Source of the DNA: Oryzias latipes | Lineage: Eukaryota; Chordata; Actinopteri; Beloniformes; Adrianichthyidae | Length of the DNA: 64,000 nt | Direction: 5' to 3' | Assembly: GCF_002234675.1 (NCBI RefSeq) | Contig: NC_019880.2 | Location: 21,600,289 to 21,664,288 of the forward strand | Shown: positions 11,301 to 22,940 of the stretch, in pieces | Position numbering within the stretch: position 1 is the first letter of the stretch | Layout of the letters: every line of letters begins with the position of its first letter | Program-made: the position numbers and the translations under genes | The notes under the pieces: generated by a model | Told to the model about the DNA's origin: nothing | The model's input: only the letters and a program-made list of their open reading frames with translations | Database searches by the model: none

Positions 11301-14300
11301 CCGGCGACCGAACCGGCAACCATGAGTCCCGGGCCAGGATCACAGCGGACCTCGCCAAAGCCATCAACGACGGCCTCTACTACTATGAGCAGGACCTGTG
11401 GAAGGGAGAGGAGCCCCCTGAGGGCTTCAAGGTGAGGTGACGGTTTCCATACGTTTAGATCGTTTAGGCTCCTCCCCCACCACGCCGCCCCTTCTAAAAA
11501 CAGTCAAAAAGATGCAGTGCAGTGCCGACGGTTCAACGCCAACAGGGACTGGAGAGACGCAGACGGCAACACAGGCAGGAAAATCTGCTGCCGAAGGCCG
11601 TGTCACGCAGCCGCTACGTACGATTTATGCATTTTCTAAGTATGAAACGCCAGTCTTTCATGATACATGCGTGGTCTACGTCATTCAGCACCATAATCAC
11701 GCACAGTTCATGTTCTATGTGGATCTACGCGTTCTTTCTGTGGTTTGTTAGTACTTCTGTGGTCTTTAAGGTGGTTCATTCCTGATTCATCTGTGAAACT
11801 TTCACGTCTGTACGTACATTTTCACGTATGACCCATTTCCATCCGATCAACATGCACAACATGTATGTAGTGGCTGTGTGACACGGCCCTAAAGGCAGAC
11901 GAACTGCAGACCAGCAAACCTTCACTCTTAGTGCAGTTTTTGATTTGATTTGAAATGGTTTATTTCAAGCAATCAAAGCAAGAATAATGCACAAAACAAC
12001 ACAAGCAGCAGGAAGACATTCATACAGAGAGGATCATTTACATTAAATCAAAGACTGTTTTGAAAGGTTGGAAGGAAGATAATCAGCTTTTAGGTCGCTA
12101 GATGATCGTCAAATCAACGTTTACGTGTCCGTCCCATGACCCAGAACCGGAAAAGAAAAAGGATTCGGCCTCTTCCCGGTTGGTGGGTCACTCTCCAGCG
12201 AAGGACCTGGGTGCAGACATCAACTTCCAGCACCGAAAGTCTGGACCAGAACCGGGGGTCCCGAGGTTCTCCCGTATTGCTCAAAAAAACCTTGATTTTA
12301 CCCAGTGACCCTGACAGTTGGGGTGTTTCCTGTTTTAGGCTTCAATACAAGTTTATCTACAGTTCTGAACAGCTTTGGGTCGGGATAAGTTGAATAATTT
12401 TCCTCTTCCGGCTGAGGATGTCAGGCGCCATCTTGTCTGCATCCGGGTCCTCCTCCCTGAAGCTGTCCTCACCGATGCTGCTCCGCAGATGTTTCTTTTG
12501 CCGCAAACGAAAATCTTTCTGTCAGGTCAGAGTCGTGCATATGAGTCTGGCTCAAATGTTTTCTGGCCTCCGATGACCACGTGAGCGTCCTGACGCCGTC
12601 AGAGACGCCCACAGCTTGTTGAGGTTCTTGTTCTCAGCTGGATCAGCTGCAGGACGCGTGAGCGAGCGGAGGCCAAGCGTCAGACAGAGGTCCTCTAATG
12701 AGAACTGAAGGTTATCTGCTGACCTTTAGCGCCCAGCAGCAGGTCGACTCTCACGCTCCAGCGTAACGCAGAGGGAATCAGAGGAGCGCCGCTTTGAGGG
12801 GGCGGTCCTGGTTTAACAGGCCACAGCATGAAAATGAAGCAGCGCTTTTGTCCTTGACTGGAGTTTTGGCTGGTTTGGTTTTGTGTGTCAGCAGATTTTG
12901 ATTTGAAACGGCAGGATAATGCACAAAACAACACAATCAGCAGTTATACATTCATACAAAGACCTGTCCAACTTAGGATAGTTGGACAGGAAGCGGGGAG
13001 TTGACACAAACACCGTACCGTGTTTGATGTAGACAGTGAAGGAACCCGTGGGATTTTAAGGAGGACTTTTCCTCAAACGTCACCTGACGAGGATTTGTCG
13101 GACTCTCACGTGTTTGAAAGCAGCGTTTACAAGGGATGTTCTGATCTGATCACGAGGTTTCAGACCTTTTAAACTGACAGCGGGTGTCTCTAATGGTTTG
13201 TCTTGACGCAAACAACAACAAAAAGACCAGGTTTTTGTGTTGTAGCTGTTTATTTTGTGTAAATGAGAATGATGGCTGCCCAGGGACCGTCTGCAAATTG
13301 CAAACTCTGTGAAAAGTGATGAAAGACATAGATCTATAATCGCTCAAAAACAACCAAAACAAATGATGACTTTGATATGAGCTAGTCTATAAAATTCATC
13401 ACCAAATTTATGCTGGAACCATTTAAAAAGAAAGTTCTGATTAACGGAGAAATGAACACGTCTGATCAAAAAGAATCAATAGTCACCAAACTACTGAATA
13501 TCACCCATTTATAGTAATTATTAGTTAACCTTTTTTTCTGCTTTGACTTGATTATTGAAGCTACTTCACAGAAATAGTTTAAGCGTTAAATAATAAGGAA
13601 AACCTGGATCTGTTTATTAAATTTTTTTAAAAGATATTTTACAAAAGTATCGGATCGGGATTCAGTATCTGCAGATTATTCAAAAGAAACCTGGTCCGGA
13701 CATCCTAACCTTTGTCTTTCCAGCACCTTCACATGATTGACAGTTTAGGATTTTCATCCTTTTCCTCACAAACACAGCTTCCTACTCTTTTTATTTTTTA
13801 TATTAAAGAAATGAATTCTTTTTAGACCCCTTTTGTATTGTGGTGGATGCAGATCCTGGTTTTCTCTGGTGGATGATTCGTGCAGGAAGTACAAAATATT
13901 CACCGTTTATCCAGAACTACGTCACGTATTGTTCTGCTCGTTAAATTATGCTTTAAAAATGTCTTATTTTAACCTCCAAAGTACAGCGGAGCCAAAAGGA
14001 GAAGCTTTGTTGGTGTTGAGGGAAAACGGCTGGGTCAAAGGTTGTGGGCCAAACGACCACACACGGGAAAATCCTCGCCTGAACACACACACACACACAC
14101 ACACACACACCCCAAGGTCGCCTGCATGTAGCGCTCCCTCCATGGCTGACGTGTACGGTGTAAAGTGCGGCGCACAGCTGCGGCGTGTCCCACCAGCCGG
14201 CAGCGTGACGAAGGCGTGTTATCACTGCAAACAGCGTCGTCTCTGCTCTGCTCACAGATGAAGCTCTAAAGAAACGGAGGGAAAAAAATTTGATTCCTTT

Positions 14301-17300
14301 GGTCCTCGCCAGACGGACAGACGTGGTGGCGCTGCTGCGTTTTCAGCTGTGGTCGGTTGTTCTCCTCTGAATCTTCTGCGCGTTTCTGTCTCCAGCAGGA
14401 CGTGGAGAACTTCAAGAAGCTGAACATCATCAGCCAGGATGAGTTTGACACGCTCACACCCAAAGTGCCTGAGGACTCGAGCCAGGAAGCCCCGCCCCTT
14501 CCCATGCCAGGTGAATGTGTGCAGCAAGTGTGCTGCAGCCTGCAGCTGTCTGCGCTGTTCTGCAGGAAGATGACTGCTGCTCACAGACACACAGACACAC
14601 ACAAACACACATTAACACATGTATATTTCAGAAAAACACTCCATATTAGTCAAGGAGTCACCTTTTATTTTATCAAGACGTCTGAACGGCAAATCAGTCC
14701 AATAGAGCAGATGCTGCAGGGACAGGAAGTACAAAATAAAACACCGGGTGGATTTTCAAAATAAATGAACAGCATTTATGGGGGGTTCATAGCTTCCTGA
14801 GTTCAAGTCTGACACTAAACTTATGTCTTTAACGTTTTCTGATTAGATTTGCCTTCTTTAAAATCTGCATCATTCGTTTTCATTCAGGAGCCAAAATGCA
14901 GGAAACTGGGCTTAGAGGCAGAAACGTAAAGATTTATTAACTAAACACTTCTGAAGATGAACAGGAATGAAGACCGCCATGGATGATTGACATGACCGAC
15001 AGATTAGAGCACAACCAGAACTACCACTGAACTACTGGACTAAACCATGAAAAACAAGAAATCTTAATGATGTCAGCATTCTGGAGATGAAAGTTGTAGG
15101 AAGTCTGTGTTTAAAATGGGATTATCTAGATTCAACAGGAAACTCAGTCTGTTTACATAAAAAATGACAATTGTATCACATTCACCAACACATAGCTGAG
15201 TAGTTATTTATTGCTACGTTATTTATAACATTTTGCTTAATTTCCGTGTTGTTTAAAAGACAAAAAAGCGTTTTTTTCCCTCTGAAACCCTCTGCACGAT
15301 CGGGACCTTGTTCTAAAACTGTCGTGCTTCCAGTTGACAGCGGAGCAGAACTGGCGCGTTCTCTTCCCGCCTCGGTGCCCGAGTCGCCCAGCTCTCACCA
15401 GCCCCGCACCCCCAGAACCCCCCGCACCCCCGGACGCCAAGACCCCAACAAGACTCCCCGCTTCTACCCCGTGATGAAGGAGAGCAGCAGCCTGGATAAG
15501 CAGGTGAGGCGGGGTTTGTAGAAGAGCATGATGGGATGGATTGGCGTCCTGCTGATGCTGTGAGCGTTTCCGCAGAAAGTCTGAGATGGAGCAGCATTGG
15601 TGACGTCGTTTTTTAGAGCTCCGTGTAACAACAAGGAGCTTTTTTTAGTTTTTGTGGGGGACTCGATGCAGCGGGTCTAGTGTGGGATCTCCTCTGGTCT
15701 GCGCGGTTCTGCAGGGCGCTCGACGTTCTGTGCCGCAGCGCCAGCTGGAATCCCAGTCTGTGGTGTGATTTATGCCCCGACATCTGCAAACGCTTCACTG
15801 TTGTGTTCCTAACCGTCCAACCGCGCCCGTGCGTTCCAGACGCCCAGGAAGAAGAAGACTCGCCACAGCGCCAACCCCCCCCACGAGGCCCACATCGGCT
15901 GGGTGATGGATTCCCGTGAACATCGACCGCGCTCGGCGTCCATCAGGTCTGACCCTTTCATGCTATTAGAAATGTCTGAATCCCCACTTCTACTGCAGAG
16001 AAATGTTGCTTTACATTTATTTATAAGCTTTTCATTTCAAACGGATAAAAACACAACGAGGAAGGAGGTTCCGTTCCACAAAGGGCTTTGGATGAAGATC
16101 CAGTCCAAACATCTATTTTCTAATCCAAACATAAATGTAGCGTATTTTCACGACCATAGGGCGCAGTTTCAGGTAAAGGTGATTTTTCTGTATTTGACAC
16201 GTACATAAGGCGCACCGGGAACGTTAACACATACCGGTAAATCATGCACGCTAGTGTGTGCTTCAAAGAAGGCAGCGGGAGCAAAACGGAGTTGGCTAGG
16301 ATTGATTTTTATGTTTCCAGTCATCGATCAGCATCCAAAACTCCATCAAAGTCCTCATCTGCTGTGTCTCAAATGAACAGCCGGGCAACCGCCATCGTCA
16401 AGAGGCCATGCAAGCCGACACGTGTCCAACCGTCCCCGCTCTGTCCTCTGAAGAAGATCTTCTCTCCAGAGGTTCAATCAATCAAACTTTATTTATAAAG
16501 CACTTTTCATACAAAAGAATAACACAAAGTGCTTTACATTAAAACAAAACAAAATAAATTATATAAAAACAAGCATGAAGATTAAAATAAACGAGCACAA
16601 AAAATAAATACAAATACAAATAGGGCCCCCGTCCCCGTACCTACACAACCCCCCACTTCTTACACATCTCCCACCCCCTAATTGATGGGGAAAGACGATG
16701 AGAATTGAGAAATAAGAAATAGGCTGAGCACGACCAGCCAAATGCAGCATCACAGGCGGGGACCGCTCCACCACAGCTAAGCACTGATGCAGGTCCCCAT
16801 CCAGAGCCGCAGTGGCTGAACAGCATCTGACCCAGAGGGGGAGGTCCCAGGAAGCACTGGAAAAATAAAAAAGGGGTTAAGGTGGTTAGCGCTCTTGCCT
16901 TAAAGCAAAAAGGCCCCGGTTCAAGTCCCGGCTGGGGGACCTGAAACAGAACATCAATGGGGACTCCGGCTTCCTCCCACCATCCAAAAACGTGCTTCAT
17001 TGGTTAATTTCATTGGTTAATTGGTTAACCTAAATTGTCCCAAGGTGTGAATGTGTGATTGTGGACATTCTACCCTGCGACAGACTGGCGGCCTGTCCAG
17101 GGTGCCCCCTGCCTTCGCCCACAAGTGGCTGGGATAGACTCCGGCAACCCCGTGACCCTGAAAGGGACAAAAACGGTAGAAAAGGAATGTATGAATGAAA
17201 ATAAAAAAGAGAATGAAAAAGTAAACATATTGATAAAAGCAATAAACAATAAAACTAAATTAAAGGCTCCCCCCTCATTCAGGCCCTCAGAGTCTCCAAA

Positions 17301-20300
17301 GCGGGTTAAGCCAAAGAACCAGTCTCAGTTCTTTTGGAGCACAGGTCTCAAACTCCAGGCCTCGAGGGCCCGTCAGTGTTTTCTAACCAACCTGCCATGA
17401 AGCTCCTTACTAAAACAAACCTGTGCATCGTTAGAAATGAACGCACTTAGCGGACGGTTGCTTCCGCTATGTGCCTCCAAGTGTGATAGCTTGCAGTTTA
17501 AGGTACACGAATTACCTGCACTTCAGTGCTATTTGGGGGGGTGTCTTCTGTCACGCATCTCATGCTGTCCTCTCCTACGTCCTCTTTACACTATGAGGCT
17601 CTCCGTACATTTTGGAGAAAATGTAAGACTTTTAAATGCGCCTTATGGTCGTGAACATGTTTTTTATGGTTCTGTAGTTAAACCCCAGAGTTCTTCTTCC
17701 TGCCGCCGTAGCTCCCCTCTGATTGGCCGCTGAGCAGCTCTGCTAACTCGGGTTGTGTTTTGACCTCCACCCCACAGCAGCTCCAACGCGTCTCCATCGG
17801 ACGGCGCGCCGCTGTCGGGAAGCTACGGCTGCACCCCCCAGTCCCTGCCCAAGTTCTGGCACCCGTCCCACGAGATGCTGAGGGACAACGGCTTCACCCA
17901 GCAGGGCTACCACAAGTACCGCCGGAGGTGCCTGAACGGTACGCAGACCGACGGGAACTCAGACACACGTGTGGCGGTTCTTCACATGCTGAAGTTTTTG
18001 CTTTCTCAACCCCCCCCCCCCAGAGAGGAAACGGTTGGGCATCGGCCAGTCTCAGGAGATGAACACTCTCTTCAGGTTCTGGTCCTTCTTCCTCAGGGAC
18101 AACTTCAACCGGAAGATGTACGAGGAGTTCAGACAGTTTGCGGTGGAAGACGCCAAAGAAAACTACAGGTGAGGAGACGCGACATGACGCTGGGGGGGGT
18201 CTATGACGTGAAACCTGCTGGATATATGAACGCAGGCGTCTGTGTAACCCTCTGACCCGCACGTCGGGCGATTCACATCATCAGACAGCGTTTAGGCCCC
18301 GCCCCTTTAAAAAAAAAAAAGGAGAACCGATTACAAACCCCCAGTGCTCTTGAGCTGCGCGTTTTTCTTTACAAGTTTCAGACTTCAGGGTTCGGTCATG
18401 CATGTTCTGAAGCTGCAAAGCAGCCCCACACCATCCTACTTCCACCTCCGTGTTTGACTGGTGTTAGAAAACAGAGGTGGCTCTTTTATCGCAGAACAGC
18501 GTGTCTCCGTCTTTCTTCTTGAACTCTCCCGCAGATCCACAAGTCCCTCTCTGAAATCTGAACTCTGAACTCTGAGCCGAGTCCAGACCTCCTCAGTGGG
18601 AAGGTTCTGCACATGAGTGGATGTTGCAGAAACCGTTTCAGACTGAAACACGTTTGGTTCTTTCCGTTGCGTCTGCGTTTTCTGTAGTCAGCTTCTCTAG
18701 GCAGCTTTCTCTAGTCTGGTGTTCAGTCACTCCTGAACCAGAACTTTTCCAAAACAGCAGCTAATCGCATCTGGGCTGTATGGGGGGGTTGTGGGGCATG
18801 CAGCTCCAGACAGCTTCTCTTCAAACTCATGCATGAGTTCGTGTTTTAAAGCCACTTTGCATTAAATCCAAATATGTTTGATGTGAGACCGAAATGTTTT
18901 ATGCAAACAGCCGAGCGCACGGGAACCGTGCAATGTCAGTTCAAGTCCAGACAGCGGTGGACCGGTTGGTTCGGTTCTGCTGTCAGAAGCATGAAGTCAG
19001 TCTTTGGCGTGAACACCGCCGGGACGCCCTGCAGAGGTTTGAACGCACCGCTCTAATTAAAAACGCCACATCCAATCCAGCTGAGGATCTGCTGAGTTTT
19101 GCGACCGTGCTCCAGGTTTCATCTGGGCGTGTCTCCCGGCGTGCAGATGTTTCTCATGCTGCGCTTACTGCCTGCAGGTATGGACTGGAGTGTCTGTTTC
19201 GATACTACAGCTACGGTTTGGAGAAGAGGTTCCGGTTGGATCTCTTCAAGGACTTTCAGGAGGAGACCCTGAAAGACTTTGAGAAAGGTAAGGAGGAGCA
19301 GAAAGGGCAGCCGAGCTCGGCCTCTGAGGACGGTGACTTCCTGTCAGTGAGCGCCACGGATAAACCCCCAACGTCATGAAGGGCGTGTCCCCCGTAGGCT
19401 CAGACTGCTTTAGGGGTCACAGAAGCACTGAGCCTGGTCTTCAGGCGTGAGGAGAAACATCTCCATTCCAGGTTTCAGGTGGGAGGTTTTCAGAGAGCAG
19501 AGCAGGAAGTTGTCGTGTTTCCAGGGATGCATTTCCTGTCAGCAGCATCTCCCTAACATGAGGCGTGTTGTAAAAACCTCCGTCTCTTCAGGGCTGACCG
19601 GACTACAAACTGGTTTGGGTTGAAGACACCAGAGTGGAAGCAGAAGCAGTTGCTAGATGGAAATCTCAGTCCGATGCCATTAGGAAGACGTTTCTACTTG
19701 AATATCAGATTGTTTCCTAAAAACCTTTGAGCTTTCCTGGAAGAACACCTGAAGTCAGGAGCTGGTTTCTGTTTCTGGACAGTTTTCCCAGAAGTTCAGA
19801 AGCTTCTTCAGCAGGAAAGTCCCGTCACCCGTCAGAACTGATCCTTTAACAGAAGAAAATCAACTTATCAGACTTTTCTGCCTGCTTTTTTTTTGTGATC
19901 AGATGTAGAAAGGTCTCAGATAAAAAAGGACTGAGCTGTTTTTGGTTTGGAAGGAATTTAGTTTGTCTCGTTTCTGTGAAAAGTCAGCTGGAAGGGAGTT
20001 TCAGGGCAGGTTTCAAACATGTTTAAGCAGAAAAAAAAACCATGCATGTCTGCAGCGTCTGCACAAAGCATCTGCAGACAAAGCAAACAGAGCAGCTGTC
20101 TGTGGGATGAACTCTGAGGATAGGAATTCATTTCATTGAAAAGGTGGATTTCAAAACACCAAAGCATTCACTGGAAAAATTCACACTGAAATAATGAGAA
20201 CTATTTTACAGGAAAAGCAGCTCTAAGCAGACGAGTTCTGACTTAAAGACAGGAAGTGAATCCAGATGTTTGGGAGGTCCGGAGATGAGGAGCAGAGAAA

Positions 20301-22148
20301 CAGGAGGGCAGTGAGAGGAGGAGGGAGGAGGGAGGTGATGCATGGCCTTGATGGGAGGATTTGAAATCAATTCTTAAGTGAACAGGGAGTTTTGGGGAGT
20401 TTAGATTAAATTATTCATTTATTTTTAGTTTGAATTTAGTTATTTATTCATTGGATGAATGCTATGTAAGGGTTAATGGCCGACGAAGTGTGCGTTATTA
20501 CTTTTTAACGCACGCCGTGGAAGCCTGAACCGTCCAACGCGAAAGGACGGTGAATAAAGCATCAGTTCAGAGAGAAAGTTCACCTCTAACCGCTTGTTTT
20601 TGTCCAGATGATGAAGCAAAAGGTTGTTTTAAAAAAGCCGGCGCAGTGATACATACCATTCAAGCTAGGTGACCGGAACTTCTTTTTTCACTATGCGGTT
20701 ATCAGGTTTTAATGCACACCCAGCAGCCAATCAGAATCGAGTATTCACCCGGACCATGGAATAAAAATCCTTCAACCATGGTTTTCCTGTTTCTCTTTCT
20801 TTGTTCTAGTATAATTTTTTGGCGCTTAACTCTTCCTACAATGTTTCAGTTATTTCAACTATTCAAATGTTCGGCTCTTTCAGCTTTTTCCAGCTATGAC
20901 TTTTGGTCCTTCAAATCCTTGAACTTTTCCGGGATTTCTGCCTCCATTGAAATACACGGGGAATCCTCGGTGCAGAAGCTCGCTGGTTCGATACCCGGCT
21001 GGCTCTGGCATTTTTCAAAAACATACCTTTTTTTATATAAAGCGGTTTTCAGTTTATTTATGTTCAACTTTGATCATTTCTGTATTCATTTTTTGCCAAT
21101 TTTACCTTTTAAGTGTCATTTTCATTCAGCAGTACAGCATTCAACCCGCGTTTTCTTCTGGGAACACAGCTTCTAGTTTTTAGTTTGAATTTTTTAATAG
21201 CTTTTTTAGGTTTGGATTTGTTTTTTTTGGGATTTGGAGCTGTTTCACAGAGTCAGCGTTGTGAAAAAAACTCACTGTTTCCCACAGTCTTTATGGACTT
21301 GTTGGGACCTGATGGAAGGACTACTAGACTTAACCTGTCAGGTAGGCTTGTGTAATGAAGATTCAGCCGTTTCCGCGGTAACCTGGTTGACTGAAGGCCG
21401 TAAAGATGTCACAGCGACTGAAATCTGCGGTCTGCCACGCCGCTTATGTGAAGACAGACGTGCGTCTCGCTCACAGACTGAGGCCGAATAATTTCTGCTT
21501 TTCAGAGAAATCGGAAAGCTTTTGTGTCGCTGACAGAGGTTCTGACACGACCCGTCCTGCAGGACTGCCCCAAACATCCTTTCTGTTTTCAGATGAGAAT
21601 CAGCCTCTGATGTTCAAACCACAGGAATGTCCACCCAGATGAAATGTGGGTTTCTGAACTCTGCAGGTCAGCTGTACGGGCTGGAGAAGTTCTGGGCCTT
21701 CCTGAAATATTCAAAGATGAAGAACCAGCCCATCGACCCAAAACTGCAGGAGCATCTCTGCAAGTTCAGAAACCTGGAGGACTTCAGGGTGGAGGTGAGA
21801 GCGGCTGAATGACAGCACATCACTGGAGAATCCAGTTTGTGGACTCGGTTCCGTGTGCTTTGGACCTAAACGTTTCTGTGCTTTCAGCCGCCGATGGGGG
21901 ACGAGGGGGGCAGGAGGAGGCGCCCCTCGGCCGGGGAGGACGGAAGGCGCCGGCGACATCCTTCCAACACTACCTCAAAGGCAGCGCAGGCCAACAAATC
22001 CTCCATCACGCCGCCTCAGCCCGCTTCCGCCGCGCCACAGACCACGCCCAACGACAGCGCGCAGAAAAAGGCCGCCGCGCCGCCCGCCAACAGGAAGAAG
22101 GCCGACGGCAAAGCAGGAAAGAAGGAGGGCGCCACACCCAGTAAATGA
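1633..22148 (+). CDS. larp1b: La-related protein 1B (LARP1 family RNA-binding protein), 19 coding exons
   Basis: Cytoplasmic RNA-binding protein of the LARP1 family. Family members bind 5' TOP mRNAs, with the DM15 region contacting the cap and TOP motif. Coding exons: 1633-1999, 3523-3584, 4734-4790, 5745-5949, 6439-6606, 6851-6976, 7097-7268, 9173-9317, 9388-9565, 10502-10683, 11075-11431, 14396-14510, 15334-15503, 15840-15946, 17778-17938, 18024-18168, 19178-19287, 21667-21794, 21888-22148. All junctions are GT-AG and in frame, giving 1071 residues. Domains seen: an N-terminal PPPKVNPW motif; an RG-rich tract (about 305-330); a La motif (about 370-460, with [14 protein letters not shown]); an acidic DEEMEQM segment; three DM15 repeats (about 830-985, with [11 protein letters not shown] and [13 protein letters not shown]). 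The La region mixes LARP1-like and LARP1B-like residues. The 1B call rests mainly on neighbouring pgrmc2 and jade1. LARP1 itself is the alternative. The first exon and the NAGNAG acceptors are the least certain parts. Confidence 0.92.
3663..3818. repeat. Short tandem repeat, about 18-20 bp unit, in larp1b intron 2
   Basis: About seven degenerate copies of a unit resembling GCCTAGAACCCCACAAAC lie just downstream of coding exon 2. Copies differ by substitutions and small indels. It shows no coding signal. Confidence 0.75.
8032..8875. mobile_element. Non-autonomous hAT-like DNA transposon in larp1b intron 7
   Basis: The ends are perfect 15-bp inverted repeats: CAGGGGTCGGGAACC at 8032-8046 and its reverse complement ending at 8875. 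They are flanked by 8-bp direct repeats GTCTAACG (8024-8031) and CTCTAACG (8876-8883), which differ at one base. An 8-bp duplication with CAGGGGT ends is the hAT signature. The subterminal AGAGCCATA motif recurs near both ends. No transposase frame remains in the 844 bp, so this is a MITE-type copy. The near-intact duplication suggests a fairly recent insertion. Confidence 0.88.
11596..11889. mobile_element. MITE with about 28-bp terminal inverted repeats in larp1b intron 11
   Basis: The left end GGCCGTGTCACGCAGCCGCT (from 11596) is mirrored by the right end at about 11862-11889. The two arms differ mainly where one has CG and the other CA, as expected from decay of methylated CpG. The element is about 294 bp and has no coding capacity. 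The superfamily is not assignable because the target duplication is unclear. Confidence 0.75.
11940..12075. repeat. Dispersed repeat fragment, first of two related copies
   Basis: The segment includes AATGCACAAAACAACACAA, and closely related sequence recurs at 12897-12965 (AATGCACAAAACAACACAAT followed by CAGCAG and CATTCATACA). This indicates two fragments of one interspersed family in the same intron. The family resembles 3' ends of fish non-LTR elements, but I cannot assign it firmly. Confidence 0.55.
12890..12968. repeat. Dispersed repeat fragment, second copy
   Basis: Shares the AATGCACAAAACAACACAA and CATTCATACA blocks with the fragment at 11940-12075. It is shorter and truncated on the left side. 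It lies in larp1b intron 11. Confidence 0.5.
13132..13709. mobile_element. Degenerate DNA-transposon-like repeat
   Basis: The left end AGGGATGTTCTGATC resembles the reverse complement of the right end, where the + strand reads GGTCCGGACATCCTAAC. The right part also carries TATCGGATCGGGATTCAGTA. This end structure and motif resemble a common fish interspersed repeat with GGATGTCC termini. The ends are imperfect and no target duplication was confirmed. The family assignment is from memory only. Confidence 0.45.
14083..14110. repeat. (CA)n microsatellite
   Basis: About fourteen uninterrupted AC dinucleotides in larp1b intron 11, about 290 bp before coding exon 12. Confidence 0.97.
16472..16560. 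repeat. Fish interspersed repeat with an AAAGCACTTT/AAAGTGCTTT hairpin
   Basis: Contains CAATCAAACTTTATTTATAA followed by AAGCACTTTTCATACA and ACACAAAGTGCTTTACA. The last two can pair as a hairpin. I recall this block as widespread in teleost genomes. It sits immediately left of the tRNA-derived SINE and may be part of the same composite insertion. Confidence 0.6.
16874..17206 (+). mobile_element. tRNA-derived SINE
   Basis: The head contains an A-box-like GGTGGTTAGCGCTCTTGCC and a good B box GGTTCAAGTCC (about 16919-16929), spaced as in a tRNA-type RNA polymerase III promoter. The tail includes CTGTCCAGGGTGCCCCCTGC and GGCTGGGATAGACTCCGGCA, a LINE-like tail found in many fish SINEs. A related truncated tail recurs at 24546-24620. 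The SINE lies inside the inverted-repeat element at 16147-17655. Confidence 0.8.
20453..20530. repeat. Perfect 8-bp-arm hairpin near a piggyBac-like TTAA end (candidate MITE end)
   Basis: GTGCGTTA (20490-20497) and TAACGCAC (20506-20513) form a perfect hairpin with an 8-nt loop. Just left is TGTAAGGGTTAA, which on the other strand reads TTAACCCTTACA and resembles a piggyBac-type terminus. No second terminus was found, so this may be a fragment. Confidence 0.4.
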
Positions 22149-22934
22149 ATGAGAGAAGCGTGTGGAGAGTGTTTGACCAGGAGAGACGGGGGCGTGGCTT
22201 TCGGCTCCTCCCCCACCGTTTGGTATGAAGAGAGACTGAGCGCGGTTGATTCGATTGTTTTCATCAGTGCATTTCATTTTTGGAGCATCACAGGCGTGGA
22301 ATGGCGCCTGCTCTTACCGTTTACAAACACACAACCTTCCCTTCATTTGGCCTTGTGTCTCGGATGCCAAACTCTTGGAGGGTTCGGTCCCGGCCGTGAC
22401 CCGCTCGGGTCCGTGACGCGCTCCGGAACCGGGCTCCACCGTCGTGCCCAGAACAGCAGGCGCTGCTGCGTCGTCTGGTGTGCCTTAATCTTCTTCAGTG
22501 CGAAAAAATGCGCTTCTCAAGGTCTTCCTTCTCATTTCTCTGGGTTTGAACCCGTGACGCCGAGCGGGTTTGCCAACCTGCACACGTTCTGTTCTCACGG
22601 TGACAATCAGGCTGACGGCAGCGGTCCAGAAGGAGCAGCTCCTCCTCTGACCGTCTGCAGAAAGGTAAAAACCATCACGTTTGGTTTGAAAACCCGAAGA
22701 AATCCCATTTCACAGCCAGAGATTGTTTAATTTATTGTTTCCTTTTTGCTTTTCTTCCATGTTTGACTAATGGAATAGTCTTAGCAGTTTTGAATGGCTT
22801 TTACTGATCACCAGTGGGAATGAAGGGTGTGAGCTTTCAGCAGAAAACTACCCAATATTTAAGCTTGAAGTTGACTTCATCTTCTGTTTGAGGCTTGGTG
22901 CTGCAGAGCACCCTCTTCATCCTCCTTTTCATTC

Positions 22935-22940
22935 ATTAAA
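22935..22940 (+). terminator. larp1b: Possible larp1b poly(A) signal (ATTAAA)
   Basis: This is the common ATTAAA variant, about 0.8 kb after the larp1b stop codon. It is a plausible 3' end, but other sites cannot be excluded. Confidence 0.35.

Larger units (their letters stand above)
16147..17655. mobile_element. DNA transposon-like element with 19-bp inverted ends, interrupted by a SINE
   Basis: TTCACGACCATAGGGCGCA at 16147-16165 is matched by its reverse complement, with one mismatch, at 17637-17655. Both arms belong to a GACCATAAGGCGCA repeat family that I recall as common in fish. The true ends probably lie slightly outside these blocks. The interior between about 16470 and 17280 is a separate, later insertion of SINE and poly-A-rich sequence. 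No transposase frame is visible. It lies in larp1b intron 14. Confidence 0.6.

Noticed and set aside
10735-11325. Open frame of 196 codons around larp1b exon 11
   Set aside because: It runs in a different frame from the exon at 11075-11431, whose acidic LARP1-family sequence is clear; the upstream part is CTCCTC-rich intron.
20940-21010. Possible tRNA gene (GGTTCGATACC B-box-like motif)
   Set aside because: No matching A box, cloverleaf or acceptor stem was found around it; at most it is an old tRNA-derived fragment.
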